A stretch of 32,119 nucleotides of DNA from NCBI GenBank assembly GCA_964483325.1, contig CAZAAW010000027.1, positions 1 through 32,119 of the forward strand. Reading direction: 5' to 3'. Positions 1 through 7,014 of the stretch are shown piece by piece. Origin of the DNA: CAZAAW01 sp964483325. GTDB lineage: Bacteria; Pseudomonadota; Alphaproteobacteria; Rhizobiales; Kaistiaceae. The translations under genes were made by a program, and so were the position numbers. Numbering within the stretch: position 1 is the first letter of the stretch; every line of letters starts with the position of its first letter. Under the pieces are notes generated by a model. It was not told the origin of the DNA. It ran no database searches and saw nothing but the letters and a program-made list of their open reading frames with translations.

Positions 1-578
1 TCGAGGGCGAGGTCAAGAACAAGACCGAGTTCGGCCTGTTCATCGGCCTCGACGGCGACGTGGACGGCATGGTGCACCTCTCCGACCTCGACTGGACCCG
101 TCCGGGCGAGCAGGTCATCGAGGAGTACAAGAAGGGTCAGATGGTGCAGGCTCAGGTTCTCGACGTCGACGTCGAGAAGGAGCGCATCTCGCTCGGCATC
201 AAGCAGCTCGGCGGCGATCCCTTCGTCGAGGCGAGCGGCGAGATCCGCAAGGGCGCCGTGGTGACCTGCGAGGTCATCGACGTGAAGCCCGAGGGCCTCG
301 ACGTGCGCATCGCCGACAGTGACGTGACGGCTTTCATCCGCAAGGCCGACCTGTCGCGCGACCGCTCCGAGCAGCGCCCCGAGCGCTTCGCCAAGGGCGA
401 GAAGCTCGACGCCCGCGTCACCGCCTTCGACAAGAAGGCGCACAAGGTCTCCGTCTCCATCAAGGCGCTGGAAATCGCCGAGGAGAAGGAAGCCGTGGCG
501 CAGTACGGCTCGACCGACTCGGGCGCCTCGCTGGGCGACATCCTCGGCGCCGCCCTCAAGGCCCGCCAGGAGAAGTAG
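1..578 (+). CDS. rpsA: 30S ribosomal protein S1, C-terminal part (5' end outside window)
   Basis: The window opens inside an ORF whose reading frame starts at base 3 and ends at TAG 576-578, giving about 191 residues. S1 binds mRNA and helps the 30S subunit load structured or weak-SD transcripts. Two S1 (OB-fold) repeats are visible. The first has the signature EFGLFIGLDGDVDGMVHLSDL followed by KGQMVQAQVLDVD and ERISLGIKQL. The second, more divergent, begins near GEIRKGAVVTCEVIDV and ends at KVSVSIKALE. A short acidic/Ala-rich tail ending in ALKARQEK follows, typical of alphaproteobacterial S1. A strong terminator lies about 45 bases downstream. The N-terminal repeats are missing only because the window cuts the gene. 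Confidence 0.96.
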   Translation, partial: EGEVKNKTEFGLFIGLDGDVDGMVHLSDLDWTRPGEQVIEEYKKGQMVQAQVLDVDVEKERISLGIKQLGGDPFVEASGEIRKGAVVTCEVIDVKPEGLDVRIADSDVTAFIRKADLSRDRSEQRPERFAKGEKLDARVTAFDKKAHKVSVSIKALEIAEEKEAVAQYGSTDSGASLGDILGAALKARQEK

Positions 579-621
579 CCGGCCCGCCGGGGTTCGCCCC
601 GGCGCTCCGCAACGCATTCGA

Positions 622-656
622 CGGCCCGCGGCGCAAGCTGCGGGCCGTTTCGTTTT
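622..656 (+). terminator. Rho-independent terminator of rpsA
   Basis: An 11-bp stem (622-632 with 637-647, one G-T wobble) closes a GCAA tetraloop and is followed by TTTCGTTTT. It sits 44 bases after the rpsA stop codon. Confidence 0.9.
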
Positions 657-683
657 CAGGAGATTCGCTGGCGTTGGCCGAAC

Positions 684-787
684 GTAGGGTGGGCATGCGC
701 CGCAGGCGCTTGCCCACGCGGCCGTGAGGCTCGCCGTGCGTTCTTGTGTTTGACCGCGTGGGCGAGGCGCTGCCTTGCCCACCCTAC
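684..787. repeat. Palindromic intergenic repeat, copy A
   Basis: A 104-bp element bounded by GTAGGGTGGGCA (684-695) and its exact inverse complement TGCCCACCCTAC (776-787). Inside are further inverted pieces such as TTGCCCACGCGG and CCGCGTGGGC. The first 35 or so bases are nearly identical to those of a second copy at 31911-31997 in the same orientation. It looks like a REP/MITE-type non-coding repeat. No coding content is seen in it. Confidence 0.8.
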
Positions 788-793
788 AGGCCC

Positions 794-1042
794 CTAATGG
801 CGTGTCGCGCTGGCGCTCTGGCCGACGGCCAGGAACATGTGCACCTCTTCCAGCACGCGGCCGGCGAGCTTGGCGTCGGCGGGCTGGACTTCGACGGCCT
901 GCGCAGCGCCGCGGCGCAGCTCCCAGGTGAAGACGTGGCCGGGGAATTTCTCCCACAGCACGTCGAGCAGCCGGTCCGGCAGCACGTCGTCGCCGGTATC
1001 CGGCAACGTCACCAGGAAGAGCGTCGAATCCCTGTCAAGCAT
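794..1042 (-). CDS. Small conserved-looking hypothetical protein (82 aa)
   Basis: The frame shows strong GC3 codon bias like that of the surrounding real genes. It encodes a protein beginning MLDRDSTLFLVTLPDTGDD and ending FLAVGQSASATRH. I do not recognise the family. The sequence is soluble in character, with an acidic/aliphatic first half (VLPDRLLDVLWEKFPGHVFTW) and a predicted helical C-terminus (AKLAGRVLEEVHMFL). No signal peptide or membrane segment is seen. ATG at 1042 is preferred; a GTG four codons upstream (1054) is also in frame, and a GGGG stretch lies between them as a weak ribosome site. It stands alone between a repeat and the terminator of the next minus-strand gene. Confidence 0.6.
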   Translation of the reverse strand: MLDRDSTLFLVTLPDTGDDVLPDRLLDVLWEKFPGHVFTWELRRGAAQAVEVQPADAKLAGRVLEEVHMFLAVGQSASATRH

Positions 1043-1161
1043 TCCGTGCCCCACACACGTACAAAAGCGTACCGGAGCCTACGCACCGCGGCTCGTCTTG
1101 CAAGAGCAGAATTGCCACGCCCGGCGCAAAAGCAAAGGCCGCGAAATGTAAGCAACATGAC

Positions 1162-1194
1162 GAAAAAGGCCCGCCGGTTTTTCGCCGGCGGGCC
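1162..1194 (-). terminator. Rho-independent terminator for the E1 / zinc-ribbon unit
   Basis: Read on the minus strand, GGCCCGCCGG (1185-1194) pairs perfectly with CCGGCGGGCC (1168-1177) and is followed by TTTTTCG. It lies about 60 bases after the stop codon of the zinc-ribbon gene and probably ends the transcript that starts upstream of the E1-alpha gene. Confidence 0.9.
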
Positions 1195-1254
1195 AAGTGA
1201 AAAGCGAAGGATATGTCCCGGGCGGGAGGGGCTCTGCGGGTGGCGGAATGCGCG

Positions 1255-1545
1255 TCAGGCGGCCTCGTCCTCGGGCGCCGGGCGCGGCCAGGCGTAGACG
1301 GGGATGGTAATGTGCCGCGCCGCCAGGCGGCCGGCGAAGCCGCCCTGGGCGAGCTTCTGGATGCGCGCCCCGACCTGCTGGTCGAAGAAGCGCCCGCCGC
1401 AGTCGCGGCAGACCTGCGCCGGCACGTCCTCGATGAGCACGAGCTCGCCGGCCGGCCACAGGGTGACCGTCACGACGTCCTCCTGCGTGACGGCCCCGCA
1501 GGCCTCGCAGGTCGCCTCGGACCATTCCGCTGTCATGTCAGGCAA
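1255..1545 (-). CDS. YgiT-type zinc-ribbon protein, no toxin partner
   Basis: This 96-residue protein has two metal-binding knuckles, C13-E-A-C16 and C46-R-D-C49. The second sits in VPAQVCRDCGGRFFD, the hallmark of YgiT/MqsA-type zinc-finger domains. The C-terminal DNA-binding HTH of full MqsA antitoxins is absent, and no MqsR-like toxin gene is adjacent. Start choice: TTG at 1543-1545 has GGGAGA seven bases upstream; an ATG three codons inside (1534-1536) has poorer spacing. It lies 73 bases after the E1-beta gene on the same strand and before the only clear terminator, so it is probably the last gene of that transcription unit. Its role there is unknown. It could be a zinc-dependent accessory or regulatory protein, or a remnant antitoxin. 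Confidence 0.85.
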   Translation of the reverse strand: MPDMTAEWSEATCEACGAVTQEDVVTVTLWPAGELVLIEDVPAQVCRDCGGRFFDQQVGARIQKLAQGGFAGRLAARHITIPVYAWPRPAPEDEAA

Positions 1546-1618
1546 GAACCGATCTCCCGTTGTCGCGAAGGAGGAGCGGGGCTGGGCGCCCCGCTCCGTT
1601 GCGCTGGATGGCGAGGCC

Positions 1619-2593
1619 TCAGGCCTGCATCAGCTTGCGGGCCGCCTCGACGATCTTCGGGGCGTCCGGCACCATCCACTCGATCATGATGCGCGAGGCC
1701 GGAGGCGGCGCATCCGGGAAGGCGAGGCGCGAGAACTTGGTCCCCGGCACCGCGATCGCCAGACGCGTGATGATCTCCGTGACGCTCGACAGCGTCTCAT
1801 GGCCGTGGTCGACGGCAAGGACGCGGCCGGTCTTGCGCGCCGAGGCGATCAGCTGATCCATCGGCAGCGGCTTCAGCGACCGCGGGTCGATGATCTCGGC
1901 GCTGATGCCAGCTTCCTGGAGGCCCTTGGCGGCGTTGTTGATCTGGATCGCCGCGGGGCCGAAGCCGACCACCGTCATGTCGGTGCCTTCCTGGCGGATG
2001 GCAGCCTCGCCGATCTTCACCTCGTAGGGCTCGTCCGGCACGTCGACATTGATGTTGTTGATCTCGGCATAGTGGAAGAACACCACCGGGTCGGGATCAC
2101 GGATGGCGGCGATCATCAGGCCCTTGGCGTCGTGCGGATCGGCCGGCACGACGACCTTGAGGCCCGGCAGAGCGCCGTAGAGCGACTCCTGACCGGAGTC
2201 GGCATGCTGGCCGGCCGAGCCGGCGCGACGGCCAGCGCCGTCCTGCCAGATGACCAGCGGCATGCTGGCCTGGCCGCCGGTCATGTGACGCAGCTTGCCG
2301 ATCTGGTTGAACACCAGTTCGAAGGCGCGCAGCGGCGTCATCGACGGCAGGTGGGCGATGGCCTTGACCCCGGACATGGCCATGCCGGCGGCAGCGCCGA
2401 CATACCATTCCTCGTCGATCGCGGTCCGCGGCACGCGGACGGCGCCGAACTCCTTGTTGAGGTCGATGACCGCGCCCAGCGGGCTGACGGCGACGGGCAG
2501 CGAGCTCTGGTTGAAGATGGAGAGGCGGCGGTCTTCCCGCATCTCCGCCTGGATGCCTTCGAGAATGGCGAAATTGCCTGGCTTCGGTGCCAT
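1619..2593 (-). CDS. Thiamine-dependent 2-oxoacid dehydrogenase E1-beta-like subunit
   Basis: A 324-residue protein related to E1-beta subunits of pyruvate/branched-chain/acetoin dehydrogenases (transketolase pyrimidine-binding domain about 5-180, C-terminal transketolase domain about 195-320). Family landmarks include IDEEWYVGAAAGMAMSG (equivalent of the TPISE..GAA region with the thiamine-activating Glu), PGLKVVVPADPHDAKGL and AAIRDPDPVVFFHY. It is divergent: the usual GEDV near the N-terminus is FNQSS, the HSQS loop reads QHADSGQES, and the usual EEG in the C-terminal domain reads VDHGHE. No signal peptide is visible. It is 46 bases downstream of the Tat-tagged alpha subunit with its own AGGAG site, so the two are co-transcribed. 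No E2 or E3 gene is nearby. The substrate is unknown. Confidence 0.9.
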   Translation of the reverse strand: MAPKPGNFAILEGIQAEMREDRRLSIFNQSSLPVAVSPLGAVIDLNKEFGAVRVPRTAIDEEWYVGAAAGMAMSGVKAIAHLPSMTPLRAFELVFNQIGKLRHMTGGQASMPLVIWQDGAGRRAGSAGQHADSGQESLYGALPGLKVVVPADPHDAKGLMIAAIRDPDPVVFFHYAEINNINVDVPDEPYEVKIGEAAIRQEGTDMTVVGFGPAAIQINNAAKGLQEAGISAEIIDPRSLKPLPMDQLIASARKTGRVLAVDHGHETLSSVTEIITRLAIAVPGTKFSRLAFPDAPPPASRIMIEWMVPDAPKIVEAARKLMQA

Positions 2594-2639
2594 TGAATCA
2601 GCTCCTGTTGCTTTGCTGTCTTCTGTCGGTCAGGCGAGC

Positions 2640-3830
2640 TCAGGCGAACTGGCTCGCCGCCACCGTGCCCTGGGCATAGACATGCTCGAGGCCCGCATCG
2701 GGTTCGGGATGGGGGCTGTTGCGCGCGAAGGCGATCGAATCGTCGATCTTCTTCTTGACGTCGGCCTCGATCTGGTCGGCCTGCTCGTCGGTGAGGACGC
2801 CGACCGCCACCAGCGTGCGGCGAAAGCGCAGGATGGGATCGTTGGCGATCCAGGCTGCGACGTCCTTGTCGGAGCGGTAGGGCAGGCCGAAGGCGCCGAG
2901 GACGCCCGGCTTGGCGCCGGCAAGACCGGAATGGTCGTAGAAGCGATAGGTCTTCGCTTCGATGACCGTCGGCCCTTCGCCGGCACGCGCCCGCGCCACC
3001 GCATCGCGCATCACCGCGTGCATGGCGAGCACGTCCTGGCCGTCGACGACATGGCCAGGCACCTCCAGACCCTTGGCGAAGGTCGCCAGATCGCGCAGCG
3101 GCGTGGTGTTCTCCGTCGGGTTGGAGACCTGCCAGCCGTTGTTCTCGATGACGGTGATGAAGGGCAGCTTGTAGAGAGCCGCATTGCGGACGGCGCTGTA
3201 GTACCAGCCATTGTTGGTCGAGCCGTCGCCGCCGAAGGCCACAGCCACCTGGCTGCCGCCGTCGACCTTGATGCCGTAGGCGGCGCCGGCCGCCAGCAGG
3301 TGCGACACGCCGACGATGCCGTTCATGCCGAGGATGCCCTTGCTGACATCGGTGATGTGCATCGAGCCACCGAAGCCCTGGTTGTAGCCATCCTTGCGGA
3401 AATAGATCTCCGCCGACATGCGGTTGACGTCGCCGCCCTTGGCGATCAGGTGGTGATGGCCGCGATGCGTCGAGACGATGTAGTCGTCGTCATTGAGGGC
3501 ACTGATGGCGCCAACCGCGACGCCCTCCTCGCCGATGGCGATGTGGTACGAGCCGTACAGCTTGTCGGTACCGGCCAGGAACTGCTCCTTGATGCCCTCT
3601 TCCCACCAGCGGGACGTCAGCATCTTGGTGTACATGTCGGTGAGCTTTTCGGGGCTCAGCGACTCCAGAACATTGGCGTTCCAGCCATTATAGGCCCGCG
3701 CCGCGTTGACATTGGCCAGCACCGCAGCGCCGGCGGCAACGCCACCCAGGCCCTTGAGGAATGTGCGACGGTTATGACCCGTCCGCGGCTCGCCGGTTTC
3801 CGGCTGGCCCAGCTGTGCTTCCTTGGGCAT
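2640..3830 (-). CDS. Tat-exported thiamine-dependent dehydrogenase E1-alpha-like subunit
   Basis: A 396-residue protein of the E1-alpha family. Start ATG 3828-3830 is preceded by GGAGGA with five-base spacing. The N-terminus is a textbook twin-arginine signal: N20-R-R-T-F-L-K26, then the weakly hydrophobic GLGGVAAGAAVLANV, with a probable cleavage site after AARA (46/47). The mature part carries E1-alpha motifs: YHIAIGEEGVAVG, STHRGHHHLIAKG, GGSMHITD, LGMNGIVG, and the thiamine-diphosphate/Mg motif GDGSTNNG (201-208) through VIENN (227-231). The catalytic-loop region reads YRFYDHSG rather than YR..GHS. E1 enzymes are normally cytoplasmic parts of lipoyl complexes, so the signal is unusual; folded, cofactor-loaded export is what Tat allows. 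The beta subunit would have to be carried along as a hitchhiker. Substrate and electron acceptor are unknown. Confidence 0.92.
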   Translation of the reverse strand: MPKEAQLGQPETGEPRTGHNRRTFLKGLGGVAAGAAVLANVNAARAYNGWNANVLESLSPEKLTDMYTKMLTSRWWEEGIKEQFLAGTDKLYGSYHIAIGEEGVAVGAISALNDDDYIVSTHRGHHHLIAKGGDVNRMSAEIYFRKDGYNQGFGGSMHITDVSKGILGMNGIVGVSHLLAAGAAYGIKVDGGSQVAVAFGGDGSTNNGWYYSAVRNAALYKLPFITVIENNGWQVSNPTENTTPLRDLATFAKGLEVPGHVVDGQDVLAMHAVMRDAVARARAGEGPTVIEAKTYRFYDHSGLAGAKPGVLGAFGLPYRSDKDVAAWIANDPILRFRRTLVAVGVLTDEQADQIEADVKKKIDDSIAFARNSPHPEPDAGLEHVYAQGTVAASQFA

Positions 3831-3853
3831 TGATTCCTCCGTGGTTTTTTGAA

Positions 3854-3872
3854 GTCGACAAGGCTTGTCGAC
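3854..3872. promoter_or_regulatory. Perfect palindrome upstream of the E1 operon
   Basis: GTCGACAAG (3854-3862), one G, then CTTGTCGAC (3864-3872). It is centred 33 bases before the E1-alpha start codon, in the probable promoter/5' leader. It could be a repressor operator or an RNA hairpin. No regulator is identified. Confidence 0.5.
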
Positions 3873-3970
3873 GGTCGCGCCGGTTCGCGCGGCCACCGCT
3901 CTTTGCAAGTCTAGCTGATAGTAAGTAGCCTCCTCTATCTAGCTTCTGTGTCGCCCGGTTTCCCGGGTCA

Positions 3971-3990
3971 TGGTCATCCTGGGATGACCA
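3971..3990. promoter_or_regulatory. Perfect palindrome, possible GntR-family operator
   Basis: TGGTCATCC-TG-GGATGACCA, a 20-bp palindrome with nine-base arms, about 150 bases upstream of the E1-alpha gene. The TGGT...ACCA ends resemble operators of FadR/PdhR-like GntR regulators, which often control oxoacid metabolism; that link is inference only. Confidence 0.45.
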
Positions 3991-4387
3991 AAGGCACAAC
4001 TCGCCGCAGAAAAGACGCAGGCACTGGTACGTATCGTTTGAGCGCACAAGAGCGCGCTCGCGGACGCAAGGATACTCTGCGCCTGCGACGACATACGCTT
4101 CATTCAATGCTGTACAAAGCTTTGCTTGATATCGCTCTTCTGTCAAGCGTGAGCGTCGCTGTTTTTCTTTTCTGATTTAATCTAGCTGCCTGATAGAGGC
4201 GCCGTTGTGCAGTGCAAAAATCATCGTCAAAATATTGATTCCTGTTACAGAATCGTCAGACTGATCACATGATGATCTCACCTGTCCGCACCAATTCTCG
4301 TCTAATGCGCTAAGGCAGGCAGATAATCTATGAATTTCGGCCTGGTCTTCTGCGGACCGGGTGCATTTTTCGGAGACAAATGGCGGG

Positions 4388-4726
4388 ATGCCGATGGAGC
4401 ATGTTGCGATTTCACGGCGGATGATCGAGGCGGGCATCGCCGCCGCCGGCGACCGGCTGGAGGGAGGCGCGGAGGCGGAGCGGCTCGTCGCCGCCATCTT
4501 CACTGCCATGGCGCGGTATCAGTGGCGGCCGATCGCGACGGCGCCGCTCAACGGCACCGACATCCTTCTCGGCGCCGCCGCCGGGGAGGAGTTCCTGCGC
4601 GGCATCGGCCGATGGGTGCCGCCGGAGGACGATGTCGGCGGCAGCTGGTCGATCGAGACCTGGTGGGGCCGCGCTCCGACCCACTGGCAGCCCCTGCCTC
4701 CACCCCCGGCCGACTGGACGGCGTAA
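4388..4726 (+). CDS. DUF551-like small protein
   Basis: The protein (112 aa from ATG 4388; a GTG at 4361 would add nine residues) has the core motif WRPIATAPLNGTDILL, then GRWVPPEDD, and ends WQPLPPPPADWTA. The PI.TAP..GT.IL...W.PLP.PP pattern is that of DUF551 proteins, which are common in phages and prophages and have no established biochemical role. The N-terminal 45 residues (SRRMIEAGIAAAGDRLEGG) look helical. GGAGA at 4372-4376 is a loose ribosome site for ATG 4388. No other phage gene is seen nearby, so this may be a domesticated or isolated phage-type gene. Confidence 0.7.
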   Translation: MPMEHVAISRRMIEAGIAAAGDRLEGGAEAERLVAAIFTAMARYQWRPIATAPLNGTDILLGAAAGEEFLRGIGRWVPPEDDVGGSWSIETWWGRAPTHWQPLPPPPADWTA

Positions 4727-4926
4727 CCGCCGTCCCGCGGGCAGCTGCATGGCCGCCCTGCGCCCATGCCGCAGCGATATGCGTTGTGTTTTGCGCTGGC
4801 CTGGCCCATATCAGGGCCCTGGGCAGCGTGAACGGCCGAATCGAGCCGTGGCCCCCTCCCCCTTCCAGGATCGATGAGCGTCCGTCACGCGGGACCCTCA
4901 CATCCCGCGCCGGCAACAAGCGCGCA

Positions 4927-6339
4927 ATGCGCCAGCCGGTCGTTCAGCGAAAGACATCCCGTTTGACTTCCTTTGAAGACCTCGGCCTTGCGGCGCCGAT
5001 TCTGAAGGCGCTTGCCGAAGAGCGCCACACGACGCCGACGCCCATCCAGGCCAACGCCATTCCTCCCGTCGTCGCCGGCCGCGACCTCTTGGGCATCGCC
5101 CAGACCGGCACCGGCAAGACGGCGGCCTTCGCCCTGCCGATCCTCAACCGCCTCGCCCAGACGCCGCGCCGGCCGCAGCCGCGCAGCGTGCGCGTCCTGG
5201 TGCTGTCGCCGACGCGCGAATTGTGCGGCCAGATCCTCGAGCGGTTCCGCGCCTATGGCCGGCACCTGCGCCTGCGCTCCGACATCGTCATCGGCGGCGT
5301 GCCGATGGGACGCCAGATCCGCGCCGCCAGCCAGGGCCTCGACATCCTTGTGGCGACGCCCGGCCGGCTGCTCGATCTCGTCGAGCAGAAGGCGCTGCGC
5401 CTCGACGGCGTCGAGGTGCTGGTGCTCGACGAAGCCGACCACATGCTCGACATGGGCTTCATCCATGCCATCCGCGCCATCGTCGCCCGCATCCCGGCCG
5501 AGCGGCAGAACCTCTTCTTCTCCGCCACCATGCCGCCCGACATCGCCAAGCTGGCGTCGCAGATCCTGTCCGACCCGGTCGAGGTGAAGGTGACGCCGGT
5601 CGCCAAGACGGCCGACCGCGTCCAGCAGAGCGCCCTGTTCGTCAATGGCGGCGACAAGCCGTCGGCGCTGGTCGGCATCCTGCGCGATCCGGCGGTCGAA
5701 CGCGTCCTCGTCTTCACCCGCACCAAGCGCGGCGCCGACCGCGTCGTCGATCATCTGGAGGCGAACGGCGTCGGCGCCGAGGCGATCCACGGCAACAAGG
5801 GCCAGAGCCAGCGCGAGCGGGCCCTCGCCGCCTTCCGCAAGGGCAATGTCCGCGTCCTCGTCGCCACCGACATCGCCGCCCGCGGCATTGATGTCGAGAA
5901 TGTCAGCCACGTGGTGAATTACGACCTGCCGAACGTGCCGGAGAGCTACGTTCACCGCATCGGCCGCACGGCGCGCGCCGGCGCCGAGGGCATCGCCATC
6001 TCGCTGGTGGCGCGCGACGAGCAGCCCTATCTGCGCTCGATCGAGAAGCTGATCGGTCAGCCCGTGCCGGTGGTGCCGGGATCGCATGATCCGCGCCCCG
6101 CCCAGGCGGCACGGCCGAGTACCGAGGCGGCGCGCCCCGGCAATGGCGGCCGCCCGGCGCAGAAGCGCCGGCGTCCGGCCCATGCCGCCGGTTATGCCGC
6201 CGGCAAGCCGAACCGCCCGCCGCGTTCCGCGGCAGCGGCCGGGGATGGCGCCGGGGCCCAGGCGCGTGCGCCGCGGCCGCGGCGCCGCCGCTTCCGGCCC
6301 GGTGCCGGGGCCGCCGGCCAGGCCCAGGCAGCGAGCTGA
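4927..6339 (+). CDS. rhlE: DEAD-box ATP-dependent RNA helicase, RhlE type
   Basis: About 470 residues. All DEAD-box motifs are present in order: Q motif (FEDLGLAAPI...TTPTPIQ), motif I AQTGTGKT, Ia PTRELCGQ, II DEAD within VLDEADHMLDMGF, III SAT, V ARGIDVENVSHVVNYD and VI HRIGRTARAG. The C-terminal tail of roughly 90 residues is Arg/Pro/Ala-rich and basic (KRRRPAHAA, PRPRRRRFRPG), as in RhlE enzymes that bind structured RNA during cold adaptation and ribosome assembly. The start is uncertain: ATG 4927 lacks a clear SD. TTG 4963, giving the N-terminus LTSFEDLGL typical of relatives, has only a weak GAAAG. The frame is open upstream but coding similarity begins at the Q motif. rpsU follows about 175 bases downstream. 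Confidence 0.95.
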   Translation: MRQPVVQRKTSRLTSFEDLGLAAPILKALAEERHTTPTPIQANAIPPVVAGRDLLGIAQTGTGKTAAFALPILNRLAQTPRRPQPRSVRVLVLSPTRELCGQILERFRAYGRHLRLRSDIVIGGVPMGRQIRAASQGLDILVATPGRLLDLVEQKALRLDGVEVLVLDEADHMLDMGFIHAIRAIVARIPAERQNLFFSATMPPDIAKLASQILSDPVEVKVTPVAKTADRVQQSALFVNGGDKPSALVGILRDPAVERVLVFTRTKRGADRVVDHLEANGVGAEAIHGNKGQSQRERALAAFRKGNVRVLVATDIAARGIDVENVSHVVNYDLPNVPESYVHRIGRTARAGAEGIAISLVARDEQPYLRSIEKLIGQPVPVVPGSHDPRPAQAARPSTEAARPGNGGRPAQKRRRPAHAAGYAAGKPNRPPRSAAAAGDGAGAQARAPRPRRRRFRPGAGAAGQAQAAS

Positions 6340-6514
6340 GCGCGGCAAGCTGAGCAGGGAGAGCGAGGCGGAACCGGCCTCCCTCTCCTGGCGTTCTGCC
6401 TGTCGCCGGAATCGGGCGGCAGGCTGATACGCACGAAATTCCTTGCATTCTGCAGTCATTAGTGCGACACGCAGAGCCCGAAATCCTGACAATCCGAACG
6501 GGAAACCAAAGCCA

Positions 6515-6829
6515 GTGCAGGTATTGGTACGCGATAACAATATCGACCAGGCCCTCCGCGTCCTGAAAAAGAAGATGCAGCGCGAGGGCGTCTTCCGCGA
6601 GATGAAGAAGAAGAGCTTCTACGAGAAGCCGTCCGAGCGTCGCGCCCGCGAGAAGGGCGAATCCATCCGCCGCGCCCGCAAGGCGGCGCGCAAGCAGATG
6701 ATCCGCGAAGGCCTGATCGCCGCTCCGAAGGTGAAGCCGCGCACGCCGCGCGCCGGTGGCCCCGGCCGTGGTCCGGGTGCTGGCGCTGGAGCCGGTGCTG
6801 CCGGCGCCCCGCGGCCGGCCGCCACCTGA
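6515..6829 (+). CDS. rpsU: 30S ribosomal protein S21, extended C-terminus
   Basis: The GTG at 6515 gives the standard S21 beginning QVLVRDNNIDQALRVLKKKM followed by EGVFREMKKKSFYEKPSERR, so an upstream in-frame start at 6443 is discounted. S21 binds the 30S platform near the anti-Shine-Dalgarno and aids initiation. The protein is 104 aa against about 70 in enterobacteria. The extra part after residue 70 is a basic then Gly/Ala/Pro low-complexity tail (RAGGPGRGPGAGAGAGAAGA), probably disordered. A hairpin terminator follows the stop within 10 bases. Its position behind an RNA helicase gene fits a translation/cold-response neighbourhood. Confidence 0.96.
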   Translation: MQVLVRDNNIDQALRVLKKKMQREGVFREMKKKSFYEKPSERRAREKGESIRRARKAARKQMIREGLIAAPKVKPRTPRAGGPGRGPGAGAGAGAAGAPRPAAT

Positions 6830-6836
6830 TCTTCCG

Positions 6837-6860
6837 AAGGGCGCCCCAGCGGCGCCCTTT
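6837..6860 (+). terminator. Rho-independent terminator of rpsU
   Basis: AAGGGCGCC (6837-6845) pairs with GGCGCCCTT (6851-6859), followed by T. A second hairpin with an imperfect AAAAGGG...CCCTTTT stem (6890-6916) follows and may be a backup. Confidence 0.8.
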
Positions 6861-7014
6861 CGCTGCCGGCCGGCTCTGCGGCCGGCATGAAAAGGGGGCC
6901 CCGCGCGGGCCCTTTTGCATTTTGCGGCATGGGTGTTCCCGGCGCGCCGGCTCCGAACCCCCGCCGCAAGATCGGTCAGGTATCCGGCGCCGACAGCCTG
7001 CATAGTGCCGGTCC

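Larger units (their letters stand above)
3831..4387. other. Long non-coding region between divergent units
   Basis: This 557-base gap separates the minus-strand E1 operon from a plus-strand gene. It is more AT-rich than the genes around it and holds no ORF with gene-like codon use. Besides the two palindromes listed separately, it contains GATTC(4237-4241)...GAATC(4250-4254) around CTGTTACA, and GATCA(4263-4267)-CATGA-TGATC(4273-4277). Divergent promoters must lie here but no unambiguous -35/-10 pair was found. Confidence 0.6.

Noticed and set aside
1255..1545. Zinc-ribbon gene as half of an MqsRA-type toxin-antitoxin system
   Set aside because: No MqsR-like or other small toxin gene is adjacent, and the DNA-binding domain of MqsA is absent.
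3948..4175. 75-residue plus-strand frame ending in a hydrophobic stretch (ALLSSVSVAVFLF)
   Set aside because: Codon use differs from real genes, it covers the palindromes, and there is no good ribosome site.
4885..6540. Long minus-strand frame across the helicase gene
   Set aside because: Antisense shadow of a highly biased gene; no motif.
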